Assembly (NCBI RefSeq): GCF_014635025.1
Contig: NZ_BMCE01000001.1
Location: 1,488,001-1,552,000, forward strand
DNA from: Fictibacillus barbaricus
Lineage (GTDB): Bacteria > Bacillota > Bacilli > Bacillales > Fictibacillaceae
Direction of reading: 5' to 3'
DNA: 64,000 nucleotides
Within the stretch, counting starts at the first letter, position 1. Every line of letters starts with the position of its first letter. Below are positions 55,933 to 64,000 of the stretch, one piece after another. A program made the position numbers and the translations under genes. Below the pieces are notes generated by a model. The model worked only from the letters and a program-made list of their open reading frames with translations, ran no database searches and had not been told where the DNA came from.

Positions 55933-57210
55933 ATGAGATTGAAAAAATTCATGGAAAACGACCAATACCCTAGAGATCTGTTTTTACTTTTATTTGTCGG
56001 TGGTTTGTTTACGTTAAGCACGGCTTTGTCGAATACATTTGTTAACATATTTCTATGGAAACAGTCCGGACAGATTATTGATATTGCTTTTTACAATTTG
56101 TCTATTGTAGTGATGCAGCCAATAGCATTTTATGGAGCAGGATGGTTTGCTAAAAAGATTGATCGGGTGATCGTTCTAAGAATTGGTGTATTAATCCTGG
56201 CCTTATTTTATATCGGTGTTCTTTTCCTTGGCTCTTTGGCTAGCAACTACCTAATTGTATTAGGAGCTACTTTAGGTTTAGGATTAGGTTTTTATTGGCT
56301 TGCGTTTAACGTTCTAACACTGGAAGTTACAGAACCAGAAACACGAGATTTTTTTAATGGATATCTTGGTGTATTAAATTCTCTATCCGGAATGATCGGT
56401 CCACTTAGTGCAGGTTTTATTATTACAAGAATGGACAAACATTTAGGATACGAAACCATTTTCACCATTTCAATGATTTTATTTCTAATCGCTGTCGTGA
56501 TAAGTTTCTTTTTAAAGAGAAGAAAAGCCGATGGTCATTTTGGGTTAAAGGAAGTTTTTCAGGAAAGAAAAGAAAACAGGTCATGGATGCAGCTGTTAAA
56601 AGCACATTTTTTTCAAGGGTTTCGTGAAGGTACTTTTATCTTTTTAATTGTAATCTGGGTGTATACAGCTTCAAAGAGTGAATTTGCTCTTGGTACATTC
56701 GGATTCGTACAATCTGTAGTTTCTTTTATTGGGTACTATACCGTCTCACATTATTTAAAACCGAACAACAGAAAAAAAGCTATTTTTGCAGGAGGGTTAT
56801 TACTCTTTATCTCTCCTTTCATACTGCTCTTGCCCATATCGTTTACATTGCTTATTATCTATGGCGTATCCGTATCGATTGCTTATCCTTTATTGTTAGT
56901 TCCCTATGTCACTCTAACGTATGACATCATAGGAAAATGCCGAGGTATTCATGAAAAAAGGATTGAGTATATTGTTGTACGTGAATTTTATTTAAATGCA
57001 GGAAGAATCATCTCAATCATTACGTTTCTCATTGTTGTTAACCTGTTATCCGAAGAAAAAGGGATTCCATTGCTATTGCCTATATTAGGAGCAGGCCACT
57101 TTTTGATCTATTTTTGTATTAAAAATGTTCCGATGCCTAAAACTGTTCCTCAAAAAACAATCGAGCTTGCTGAAACGCAGCAAGATGGAAACACTCCAAA
57201 TAAACAATAA
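55933..57210 (+). CDS. yqgE: MFS transporter (YqgE-like)
   Basis: Major facilitator family protein of 425 residues with about 12 membrane helices. The first half holds LGLGFYWLAFNVLTLEVTEPETRDFFNGYLGVLNSLSG and the central charged loop (about 195-220) separates the two halves. Substrate is unknown. The ATG at 55933 follows AAAGGGGCGAG. Placement between sodA and pbpA is the same as yqgE in B. subtilis, so the name is based on sequence type and location. Confidence 0.88.
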   Translation: MRLKKFMENDQYPRDLFLLLFVGGLFTLSTALSNTFVNIFLWKQSGQIIDIAFYNLSIVVMQPIAFYGAGWFAKKIDRVIVLRIGVLILALFYIGVLFLGSLASNYLIVLGATLGLGLGFYWLAFNVLTLEVTEPETRDFFNGYLGVLNSLSGMIGPLSAGFIITRMDKHLGYETIFTISMILFLIAVVISFFLKRRKADGHFGLKEVFQERKENRSWMQLLKAHFFQGFREGTFIFLIVIWVYTASKSEFALGTFGFVQSVVSFIGYYTVSHYLKPNNRKKAIFAGGLLLFISPFILLLPISFTLLIIYGVSVSIAYPLLLVPYVTLTYDIIGKCRGIHEKRIEYIVVREFYLNAGRIISIITFLIVVNLLSEEKGIPLLLPILGAGHFLIYFCIKNVPMPKTVPQKTIELAETQQDGNTPNKQ

Positions 57211-57217
57211 TTATCTT

Positions 57218-57247
57218 TTGACATAATAACCTTGGTAAGGATACTAT
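57218..57247 (+). promoter_or_regulatory. Sigma-A promoter of pbpA
   Basis: TTGACA (57218-57223) and TACTAT (57242-57247) are 18 bases apart. The transcript would carry a small leader hairpin (GACACCTTTT/AAAAGGTGTC at 57281-57301). Confidence 0.65.
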
Positions 57248-57280
57248 TGTTATGTAGATATAATTACCGGTTGGCTTTTA

Positions 57281-57301
57281 GACACCTTTTTAAAAGGTGT
57301 C
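57281..57301 (+). other. Leader hairpin before pbpA
   Basis: GACACCTTTT and AAAAGGTGTC form a perfect stem. The following tract is not T-rich enough for a confident terminator, so it may be a leader structure or a weak end for yqgE. Confidence 0.55.
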
Positions 57302-57332
57302 TCTGCTGTTTTAAAGGGAGATTTACAATATT

Positions 57333-59384
57333 ATGAAAACAAAAGGTAATAAAAAGAAAAATCATGTACCGATTCGGATCAATGCCCTCTTTTTATCGGT
57401 ATTTTTCCTCTTCTCAATACTTGTCCTTCGTCTTGGTTATGTTCAGATCGTTAAGGGTGAAGAATATAAGCGTAATGCCTATCTTACAGAAAACGTAACA
57501 ACAAAGCTGGATGCTCCACGTGGAAAAATGTACGATTCAAATTATAGTGTCGTGGTTGATAATGAACCTGTTTTCTCTATTACATATACGAAAACACAAG
57601 ATGTTGATGCTGATGAAAGACATGAGCTCGCTAAAAAATTAGCCGTAATGATCGACAAAGATACAAAAGAATTAACTGAACGTGATAAAAAGGATTACTT
57701 TATATTTCTGAATGAGAAGGAAGTAGAATCAAGAATATCTAAAGCCGAGGAAAAGGAAACGCCTCCAGAAGAGCTTTATGATCTGATGCTGGAAAAAGTA
57801 ACAAAAAAAGATATCGATTCCCTAACAGGTAGTCAGCTTGAAGTACTTGCGATTAAAAGTGAGATGGACAGGGGGTATACGCTATCTCCTCAGCGGATTA
57901 AAATTGGTGCAACTGAGAAAGAAATCGCTACTATCAGTGAACACTTACCAGAACTTGAAGGTGTTGATATTAAGCCAGATGCAGAACGCTCTTACCCATA
58001 CAAAGATTCATTTCGTGACATCTTTGGTCAAGTAAAGCAGATCCCGAAATCAAGAATGGATTATTATACGTCTCGCGGTAACGACAGAAATGATCTGGTT
58101 GGAACAAGCTTCTTAGAAGAACAATATGAATCTCTTCTTCGCGGCACAAAAACAAAAATTAAATATGTAACTGATAAAACAGGAAATCCGGTAGGAGATC
58201 CCGTAGAAGAAGACGGAGCAAGGGGCAGTGATCTTGTCTTAACCGTTGATATGAGCCTTCAAAAAGAAGTTGAGAAGGTAGTTGAAGAAAAATTAAAAGA
58301 TGCTATTCGAGGGAAGAATGCATACGATAACAAAGAACTAGACAGCGCATATGTTGTCATGATGGATCCGAATACGGGCGCTATTTTATCGATGGCTGCC
58401 AAGGAATATGACCGAAAGACGGGCAAGTTTAAAGACATACCATTTGGAAACATCTATCATTCGTATGCAATGGGTTCAACTGTTAAGGGAGCAACAGTCT
58501 TGACTGGGCTTCATGAAGGAGTAATCTCTCCAAACACAGTTATATATGACGCTCCCCTCACATTTGGTGATGGACGTCCGCTAAAATCACATGAAAACAT
58601 GGGTCCAGTTGATGCAGTAGAAGCGCTAGAAAGATCTTCTAACGTTTACATGTGGCACATTGCCATGCGATTGGCCGGTTACGATTATTCAAACAAACAG
58701 TTTAACGAGCACAGAGTACAAGAAGCATTTGAGATTTTAAGAAATTCTTACAGTCAATTTGGGCTAGGTGTACCAACTGGAATCGACTTGCCTTCTGAAG
58801 CGACTGGTTATAACACAGGGATGAGTAATGAATTGTCACAAGCTATGTTTTTCTCGATTGGACAATTTGATACGTATACACCTATGCAAATGGCTCAGTA
58901 TGTTTCTACCATTGCCAATGGTGGTTTAAGAATGCAGCCGCATCTTCTAAAAGAGGTTAGAGAACCATCTAAGGATCCTAACAAACTGGGTAAATTATTA
59001 TATCGTTTTGAGCCAAACATTTTAAATAAAATCGAGATGTCTCCACAAGAAATTGAGGTGGTTCAAAGAGGATTTTATGAAGTGATGCATGGCAATAATG
59101 GTACCGCTGCATGGATGTTTAAAAATAAAGACTACAACCCTGCAGGAAAAACGGGTACAGCTGAAATCGATAAAGCTACTGGTGTCGTAAATAAAACATT
59201 AGTTGGCTATGCGCCCTATGAAAATCCAGAGGTAGCATTGGCAGTCGTAGTTCCAAACATTAAAGAAGGAAATACAAACAGTGAGATTGCTGAGGGAGCA
59301 CTAGATGCCTATTTCTCAATGAAAAAAGAAGGGATACCCTCAAAACCTGATTCTGAAAATAAAGAAGTAAAAGAACCGCGCTAA
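57333..59384 (+). CDS. pbpA: Penicillin-binding protein 2 (PbpA, class B transpeptidase)
   Basis: Class B PBP that cross-links peptidoglycan during elongation and spore outgrowth with the rod complex. It has 683 residues: a short cytoplasmic tail, a membrane anchor (about 15-35), the dimerisation/pedestal domain, and the transpeptidase domain with STVK (MGSTVKGATV), SSN (ERSSNVYMW) and KTGTAE. The order and spacing are normal. The ATG at 57333 follows AAAGGGAGA. It is followed by a terminator and the pst operon, as in B. subtilis. Confidence 0.96.
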   Translation: MKTKGNKKKNHVPIRINALFLSVFFLFSILVLRLGYVQIVKGEEYKRNAYLTENVTTKLDAPRGKMYDSNYSVVVDNEPVFSITYTKTQDVDADERHELAKKLAVMIDKDTKELTERDKKDYFIFLNEKEVESRISKAEEKETPPEELYDLMLEKVTKKDIDSLTGSQLEVLAIKSEMDRGYTLSPQRIKIGATEKEIATISEHLPELEGVDIKPDAERSYPYKDSFRDIFGQVKQIPKSRMDYYTSRGNDRNDLVGTSFLEEQYESLLRGTKTKIKYVTDKTGNPVGDPVEEDGARGSDLVLTVDMSLQKEVEKVVEEKLKDAIRGKNAYDNKELDSAYVVMMDPNTGAILSMAAKEYDRKTGKFKDIPFGNIYHSYAMGSTVKGATVLTGLHEGVISPNTVIYDAPLTFGDGRPLKSHENMGPVDAVEALERSSNVYMWHIAMRLAGYDYSNKQFNEHRVQEAFEILRNSYSQFGLGVPTGIDLPSEATGYNTGMSNELSQAMFFSIGQFDTYTPMQMAQYVSTIANGGLRMQPHLLKEVREPSKDPNKLGKLLYRFEPNILNKIEMSPQEIEVVQRGFYEVMHGNNGTAAWMFKNKDYNPAGKTGTAEIDKATGVVNKTLVGYAPYENPEVALAVVVPNIKEGNTNSEIAEGALDAYFSMKKEGIPSKPDSENKEVKEPR

Positions 59385-59403
59385 ACTGTGCGGTTCTTTT
59401 TGT
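59371..59403 (+). terminator. Terminator after pbpA
   Basis: AAGAACCGC (59371-59379) and GCGGTTCTT (59390-59398) form a perfect stem, then T run. It overlaps the pbpA stop codon. Confidence 0.9.
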
Positions 59404-59456
59404 ATAGATTTAGAGTTCCAGTAAAAGATAAGAATATATTCATGATTACGCCAGTC

Positions 59457-59495
59457 TTAACAATTCCTTTACAATTCATTAAAACCTAATTAATA
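59457..59495 (+). promoter_or_regulatory. PHO box of the pst operon (PhoP binding)
   Basis: Four hexamers TTAACA, TTTACA, TTAAAA and TTAATA at 59457, 59468, 59479 and 59490 repeat with exact 11-base period, the PhoP consensus TT(A/T)A(A/C/T)A arrangement. A -10-like TATTGT lies at 59505-59510. Confidence 0.92.
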
Positions 59496-59613
59496 TTCAA
59501 GGTTTATTGTAGTACATGTAAGAAAGAAACATGCTTAACAAAGGGATCATGACCTGAGAATTATTTCTCTAACATGAATAAGACGAAAATCATATTTAGG
59601 GGGACCTATCAAG

Positions 59614-60573
59614 ATGAAGAAAATGAAGTCTGTGTACCTTTTGGCAGTAATGTCATTAATCCTAGTTTTCGCTGCAGCATGCGGAAATAAGAGTGAAGAT
59701 GGAGCTGCTGGCGGCGGAGATCTAAGCGGAAAAATCAAAATCGATGGATCATCCACAGTATTCCCAATCATGGAAGCTGTTTCTGAAGAGTTTCAAGCTG
59801 CTAACCCTGATGTTCAAGCACCGGTAGGAGTTTCTGGTACTGGCGGTGGTTTTGAGAAGTTTGTTCGTGGAGAATTAGATCTTGCTAACGCTTCACGTCC
59901 GATTAAAGATGAAGAAAAAACAGCAGCAGGAGATAAAGGTATTGAATTTACAGAATTCGAACTTGCAAAAGACGGTTTATCTGTTGTTGTAAGTAAAGAA
60001 AGCGACTTTATTGATCACTTAACTGTTGATGAACTTAAAAAGATGTGGTTAGAAGAAGGGAAAGTTAAGACGTGGAAAGACGTTCGTCCTGAATGGCCAG
60101 CAGAGAAAATTGAGTTCTTTAGCCCAGGAACTGACTCTGGTACTTTTGATTACTGGAATGAAGCAATCCTTGAAGAAAAGCCAATGCGTCGTGATGCTCA
60201 ACTTTCTGAAGATGACAACGTACTTGTACAAGGTGTAACTGGTTCTAAGAATGCAATTGGATTCTTCGGTTATGCATACTATCAAGCGAATAAAGATAAA
60301 TTAAAAGCTGTACCGATCGATGGTGGTAACGGTCCTGTTGAACCAAATGCTGAAACAATTGAATCTGGTGAGTATGCACCACTATCTCGTCCACTATTCA
60401 CATATGTTAATAACAAATCTTTAAAAGATAACGAAGCTGTATATGAGTACACGAAGTTTGCTCTTGAAAATGCAGGTGAGCTTGCATCATCTGATACGAT
60501 CGGATATGTTTCTCTTCCGAAAGAAAAGTACGAAGAGCAAATGAAAAAGCTTGATGAGCTTGCAGGTAAATAA
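59614..60573 (+). CDS. pstS: Phosphate ABC transporter, substrate-binding lipoprotein PstS
   Basis: High-affinity phosphate binding lipoprotein. The lipobox VFAAAC gives lipid attachment at about Cys23. The phosphate-binding segments are IDGSSTVFPIMEAV, SGTGGGFEKFVRGELDLANASRPI and FFSPGTDSGTFDYW. It has 319 residues; the low-complexity GAAGGGD linker follows the Cys. The ATG at 59614 follows AGGGGGACC. It is the first gene of the PhoP-regulated operon. Confidence 0.96.
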   Translation: MKKMKSVYLLAVMSLILVFAAACGNKSEDGAAGGGDLSGKIKIDGSSTVFPIMEAVSEEFQAANPDVQAPVGVSGTGGGFEKFVRGELDLANASRPIKDEEKTAAGDKGIEFTEFELAKDGLSVVVSKESDFIDHLTVDELKKMWLEEGKVKTWKDVRPEWPAEKIEFFSPGTDSGTFDYWNEAILEEKPMRRDAQLSEDDNVLVQGVTGSKNAIGFFGYAYYQANKDKLKAVPIDGGNGPVEPNAETIESGEYAPLSRPLFTYVNNKSLKDNEAVYEYTKFALENAGELASSDTIGYVSLPKEKYEEQMKKLDELAGK

Positions 60574-60611
60574 TAATCCTTTATAGAATTAAAGGAATAT
60601 TAACAAATAAT

Positions 60612-60641
60612 AAAGGGTGAGGAGTGTAACTCCTCACCTTT
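60612..60641 (+). other. Intergenic stem-loop between pstS and pstC
   Basis: AAAGGGTGAGGAGT (60612-60625) pairs with ACTCCTCACCTTT (60629-60641) with one bulged G and a three-base loop. No T run follows, so it is more likely a processing or RNA-stabilising element that raises pstS mRNA over the downstream genes. Confidence 0.75.
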
Positions 60642-60680
60642 CACCTGTTTAGTATTGTCGAATTATAGGAGGTCTTGTTG

Positions 60681-61634
60681 GTGTCAAGAGATAAATCAAA
60701 CCAAAAATCTATCCGCTCTATGATTCAGGAGAAAAAATCTTCAAGAAGTCAATCGGCGGTAATGGAAAAGGTAGTTCCGAAAATCTTTTTAATTTGTGCT
60801 ATTATTTCTATTTTTACAACGTTAGGTATTGTTTTTACATTATTAACAGAAACTTTTACATTTTTTAGCCGGGTTTCAATTGTAGAATTTATCACGAACA
60901 CTCGATGGTTTCCATTTACTTCTGACGAAAACGCAGATTACGGGATCCTCGCGCTTGTAATGGGGACATTAACTGTTACAGCCATTGCCATGGTTGTCGC
61001 AATTCCCGTTGGTCTTGCTGCAGCTATATATTTAAGTGAGTATGCTTCTGCTAAAACAAGAAAAGTTATAAAGCCAATCCTAGAAGTGTTGGCTGGAGTC
61101 CCTACCATCGTATACGGGTTCTTTGCACTCACGTTTGTTACACCATTATTAGATAAAATAATCCCTGGTGGAATTTCTATCTTTAATGCATTAAGTCCAG
61201 GAATTGTTGTTGGTATTATGATCATACCGATGATTGCGTCATTATCAGAAGATGCTATGAATGCTGTACCGAACTCTATGAGAGAAGGCGCTATGGCTTT
61301 AGGTGCAACACGTTTTGAAGTTGCGATTAAAGTGGTATTGCCTGCAGCCCTTTCAGGTGTAATTGCTTCATTCGTACTAGGAATTTCAAGAGCGATCGGT
61401 GAAACGATGATTGTTACTATTGCTGGTGGTTCAAGACCTACCGCTGATATAAATGTGACTGAATCGATCCAAACGATGACAGCCTACATCGTACAAGTCA
61501 GCCAAGGAGATACCGGTTTTGGGACCACAATCTACTATAGTATCTATGCAGTGGGTATGACGCTGTTTCTATTTACGTTAATCATGAATTTACTTGCTCA
61601 ATTTATTTCCCGCAAGTTTAGGGAGGAATATTAA
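60681..61634 (+). CDS. pstC: Phosphate ABC transporter, permease PstC
   Basis: Membrane subunit of 317 residues with six helices after a basic cytoplasmic tail; the BPD-type EAA loop is NAVPNSMREGAMALGATRFEVAIKVVLPAAL. The start is chosen as GTG at 60681, eight bases after AGGAGG; TTGs at 60675 and 60678 are closer to it. It overlaps pstA by one base (TAATG). Confidence 0.95.
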   Translation: MSRDKSNQKSIRSMIQEKKSSRSQSAVMEKVVPKIFLICAIISIFTTLGIVFTLLTETFTFFSRVSIVEFITNTRWFPFTSDENADYGILALVMGTLTVTAIAMVVAIPVGLAAAIYLSEYASAKTRKVIKPILEVLAGVPTIVYGFFALTFVTPLLDKIIPGGISIFNALSPGIVVGIMIIPMIASLSEDAMNAVPNSMREGAMALGATRFEVAIKVVLPAALSGVIASFVLGISRAIGETMIVTIAGGSRPTADINVTESIQTMTAYIVQVSQGDTGFGTTIYYSIYAVGMTLFLFTLIMNLLAQFISRKFREEY

Positions 61635-62512
61635 TGGGTTTAATTAATAAAGAGTCTGTTAAAAAGAGAATGGGAAGCCGAATAGCCGCGAACGGATTAG
61701 CAAAATTTTTATTCATCCTTGCAACTGGCTTTTCTCTTCTAGTATTGGGTGTTCTTATTTACAGGATCCTGTCACAAGGGCTGCCATATTTAAGCTTTGA
61801 TTTTATTACAAACTTTGCATCAAGAATGCCTGAACGTGCAGGAATCTGGGCGGCATTACTCGGTACGATCTGGATCATGGCTGTAACAGCACCTGTTTCA
61901 TTTATCCTTGGCGTTGGAACAGCAATCTATTTAGAAGAATATGCAAAGAAAAATGCTTTTACAAAATTTGTTCAAGTAAACATTTCAAACTTAGCAGGTG
62001 TTCCTTCTATCGTGTTTGGATTACTGGGACTAACGATTTTTGTCCGTTTAGCTGGACTTGGTTCTAGTGTACTAGCTGGGGGACTAACGATGAGTCTATT
62101 AATTCTTCCCGTCATTGTAGTTGCTTCCCAAGAAGCGATCAGAACTGTTCCAAGGGAAATTCGAGAAGCTTCATTTGGAATGGGTGCAACAAAGTGGCAA
62201 ACGATTAGAAGAATTGTATTTCCTGCCGCACTGCCTGGTATCTTAACAGGGACCATCTTAGCTTTATCACGTGCAGTAGGAGAAACAGCTCCGTTATTAG
62301 TACTTGGAGCATTGGCATATGTTGCGTTTGTGCCAGAAAATCTATTATCACAATTTACTGTGCTTCCGATACAGCTTTATAACTGGACCAGCAGACCGCA
62401 AGAAGATTTCCATATGCTTGCTGCTAGTGGAATTATCATTCTTTTGATCATCTTGCTGATCATGAATTCAATCGCGGTATTGATCCGTAACAAATTTCAC
62501 AAGCGTTTCTAA
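61634..62512 (+). CDS. pstA: Phosphate ABC transporter, permease PstA
   Basis: Second membrane subunit, 292 residues, six helices, EAA loop RTVPREIREASFGMGATKWQTIRRIVFPAALPG. It is coupled to pstC by the overlapping stop-start. With PstC it forms the channel heterodimer. Confidence 0.95.
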   Translation: MGLINKESVKKRMGSRIAANGLAKFLFILATGFSLLVLGVLIYRILSQGLPYLSFDFITNFASRMPERAGIWAALLGTIWIMAVTAPVSFILGVGTAIYLEEYAKKNAFTKFVQVNISNLAGVPSIVFGLLGLTIFVRLAGLGSSVLAGGLTMSLLILPVIVVASQEAIRTVPREIREASFGMGATKWQTIRRIVFPAALPGILTGTILALSRAVGETAPLLVLGALAYVAFVPENLLSQFTVLPIQLYNWTSRPQEDFHMLAASGIIILLIILLIMNSIAVLIRNKFHKRF

Positions 62513-62536
62513 CAGAGAGAAGGAGGACAATAAAAC

Positions 62537-63346
62537 ATGGATATTACAATTAATAAGCAAATGGTACAAAAGGATAAAAAAAATCAGGAGTTCACACCTG
62601 TTTTTAATATAAATAACTTGAACCTTTGGTATGGTCAGGATCATGCCCTAAAGGATATTAAATTTGATATTCCAGAAAAACAGGTTACTGCCATTATCGG
62701 ACCCTCTGGGTGCGGTAAATCAACATTTATCAAAACGTTAAACCGAATGGTTGAAATGGTTCCAATCGTTCGTATGTCCGGGGAAATTGTCTATAGAGAC
62801 AAAAATATATTTGATCCAAAATACGGTGTTGAAGAACTTCGCACTCAGGTAGGTATGGTGTTTCAAAAGCCGAATCCATTTCCTAAATCCATATATGATA
62901 ATGTAGCTTATGGACCACGTATTCATGGCATCAAGAACAAAAAAGTGTTAGATGAAGTGGTTGAAAAAAGCTTAAGAGGCGCAGCGATTTGGGATGAAGT
63001 CAAAGACCGTCTGAACGAGAATGCTTATGGTTTATCTGGTGGGCAACAGCAGCGTTTATGTATTGCAAGATGTCTTGCGATCGAACCAGATGTTATCCTC
63101 ATGGATGAACCAACATCAGCATTAGATCCTATTTCTACGTTAAAGGTTGAAGAGCTTGTTCAGGAATTAAAGAAGGATTACAGCATTGTTATCGTTACAC
63201 ATAACATGCAGCAAGCTGCACGTATCTCTGACCGTACTGCGTTTTTCCTAAATGGAGAAGTTGTTGAATACACAGATACAAGCACGTTGTTCTCTAACCC
63301 TTCTGATAAGCGCACGGAAGATTATATTACAGGACGATTTGGTTAA
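62537..63346 (+). CDS. pstB: Phosphate ABC transporter, ATP-binding protein PstB
   Basis: ABC ATPase of 269 residues with Walker [18 protein letters not shown], signature [16 protein letters not shown], Walker [16 protein letters not shown] and switch [13 protein letters not shown]. The LNRM and [16 protein letters not shown] segments are PstB-specific. Only one pstB is present, whereas B. subtilis carries two. GAAGGAGG precedes the ATG. Confidence 0.97.
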   Translation: MDITINKQMVQKDKKNQEFTPVFNINNLNLWYGQDHALKDIKFDIPEKQVTAIIGPSGCGKSTFIKTLNRMVEMVPIVRMSGEIVYRDKNIFDPKYGVEELRTQVGMVFQKPNPFPKSIYDNVAYGPRIHGIKNKKVLDEVVEKSLRGAAIWDEVKDRLNENAYGLSGGQQQRLCIARCLAIEPDVILMDEPTSALDPISTLKVEELVQELKKDYSIVIVTHNMQQAARISDRTAFFLNGEVVEYTDTSTLFSNPSDKRTEDYITGRFG

Positions 63347-63370
63347 TAAAAGGGAATAGGAGTGAGATAA

Positions 63371-64000
63371 ATGGTTGTTCGTGAAAATTTTCAGCTTCAA
63401 TTAGAAGAGATGAAACAGGCAATTGTTCAGATTTCTAAGCTTACTGAGGAAGCACTAGAGCTTTCTGTAGATGCGTTAAAGAATCAAGACCTGGATAAAG
63501 CTTTACAAATCATTGAAAATGATAACCGTATTAATGTATTAGAAGATGAAATTAACGATATGGCCATTCTTTTAATTGCAAAACAAGCACCTGTTGCTTC
63601 TGATTTGCGAAGAATTATTGCAGCGATTAAGATTTCATCTGATATTGAAAGAATGGCTGATTTTGCTGTGAACATTGCAAAGTCTACTATTCGAATCGGT
63701 AAGCAAGAACTTATTAAACCACTCGAAGAACTCCCTAATATGGCATACCATGCTATAAAAATGCTTACGACAGCAACAAAAGCCTATATTGATGAAGATG
63801 TTGCCCTGGCAAAAGAATTAGCAGATCTTGACGACTACGTCGATGAAACATATGGAAAGATTATTAAAGAACTTCTAGAACTTATGACTCAAAATCCTGA
63901 ACATCTTTCTCAGATCAGCCAGTTGCTGTTTGTATGCCGTTATATTGAGCGTACAGCTGACCATGCAACGAATATTGCAGAAAGCATTATCTTCTTAGTA
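63371..64000 (+). CDS. phoU: Phosphate transport regulator PhoU (cut by window end)
   Basis: PhoU dampens phosphate uptake and signalling through PstB and the PhoR kinase. The first 210 codons are present; the usual length is about 218, so only the end is missing. Two three-helix repeats are visible with the metal-binding motifs SSDIERMADFAVNIA and CRYIERTADHATNIAES. The ATG at 63371 is preceded by GGAGTGAG. It completes the pst operon; B. subtilis has no phoU in its pst operon. Confidence 0.95.
   Translation, partial: MVVRENFQLQLEEMKQAIVQISKLTEEALELSVDALKNQDLDKALQIIENDNRINVLEDEINDMAILLIAKQAPVASDLRRIIAAIKISSDIERMADFAVNIAKSTIRIGKQELIKPLEELPNMAYHAIKMLTTATKAYIDEDVALAKELADLDDYVDETYGKIIKELLELMTQNPEHLSQISQLLFVCRYIERTADHATNIAESIIFLV

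Noticed and set aside
55709-56048. Further minus-strand ORFs around the MFS start
   Set aside because: They lack ribosome binding sites and overlap either the better supported 85-residue ORF or the MFS gene.

Overview
The window is chromosomal DNA from a spore-forming, low-GC Gram-positive bacterium of the family Bacillaceae. The gene order follows the Bacillus subtilis yqx-yqe-yqf-yqg region almost step by step (gpr, yqxA, lepA, hemW, hrcA-grpE-dnaK-dnaJ ... sigA, cccA ... ispH, cshB, nfo ... sodA, pbpA, pst). Protein sequences look near-identical to Bacillus in the conserved genes but the locus has its own insertions and losses, so this is a relative rather than B. subtilis itself (a Fictibacillus-like genus is a guess). 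Sporulation genes (gpr, yqfC, yqfD) show the organism makes endospores.

Layout. 1-3019: end of the germination protease gene, yqxA, and lepA with its own promoter. 3093-12218: hemW, then the heat-shock group hrcA-grpE-dnaK behind a CIRCE operator, a terminator, a separate promoter for dnaJ, then prmA, rsmE and mtaB. 12351-13795: deoC, rpsU, yqeY. 13905-19236: the nfeD-floA membrane microdomain pair, yqfB, the sporulation pair yqfC-yqfD, and phoH. 19341-25410: pgpH, ybeY, dgkA, cdd, era, yqzL, recO, ccpN. 25429-29938: ppsR, a YqxD-family gene, dnaG and sigA (the macromolecular synthesis cluster without rpsU). 30194-32977: a two-gene acyl-CoA module behind a catabolite-repressed promoter. 33195-39932: cccA, trmK, yqfO, ispH(-), yqfQ(-), cshB, nfo, yqfT(-). 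40034-47088: purine permease(-), a manganese ABC importer behind MntR-like boxes, a HAD phosphatase, and a zinc ABC importer plus Zur behind a Zur box. 47158-54040: small and accessory genes, ispG(-), a LysM protein, DUF1002, DUF1189(-), a Na/Pi cotransporter, DUF456. 54194-54751: six tRNA genes from one strong promoter. 54963-64000: sodA, a small antisense-side ORF, an MFS gene, pbpA, and the phosphate-starvation operon pstS-C-A-B-phoU behind a textbook PHO box; phoU runs off the end.

How it works together. Most genes are housekeeping: translation fidelity, chaperones, tRNA and rRNA modification, DNA replication start and repair, and isoprenoid synthesis. The accessory part is dominated by nutrient homeostasis: Mn (MntR), Zn (Zur), phosphate (PhoP) and carbon (CcpA, CcpN) each with a recognisable operator. 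I found no phage, transposon, CRISPR array, toxin-antitoxin pair or defence island, and no gene cluster that looks like an undescribed multi-gene system. The most unusual signals are small and regulatory: an apparent AUC start codon for ccpN; two genes (yqfC and a DUF1540 gene) whose Shine-Dalgarno sequence is the 3' arm of a terminator hairpin and whose T7 tract is the spacer to the ATG; a hairpin in the ispH leader whose loop can pair with the ispH ribosome binding site; and the absence of spoIIP and glyQS from places where B. subtilis has them.
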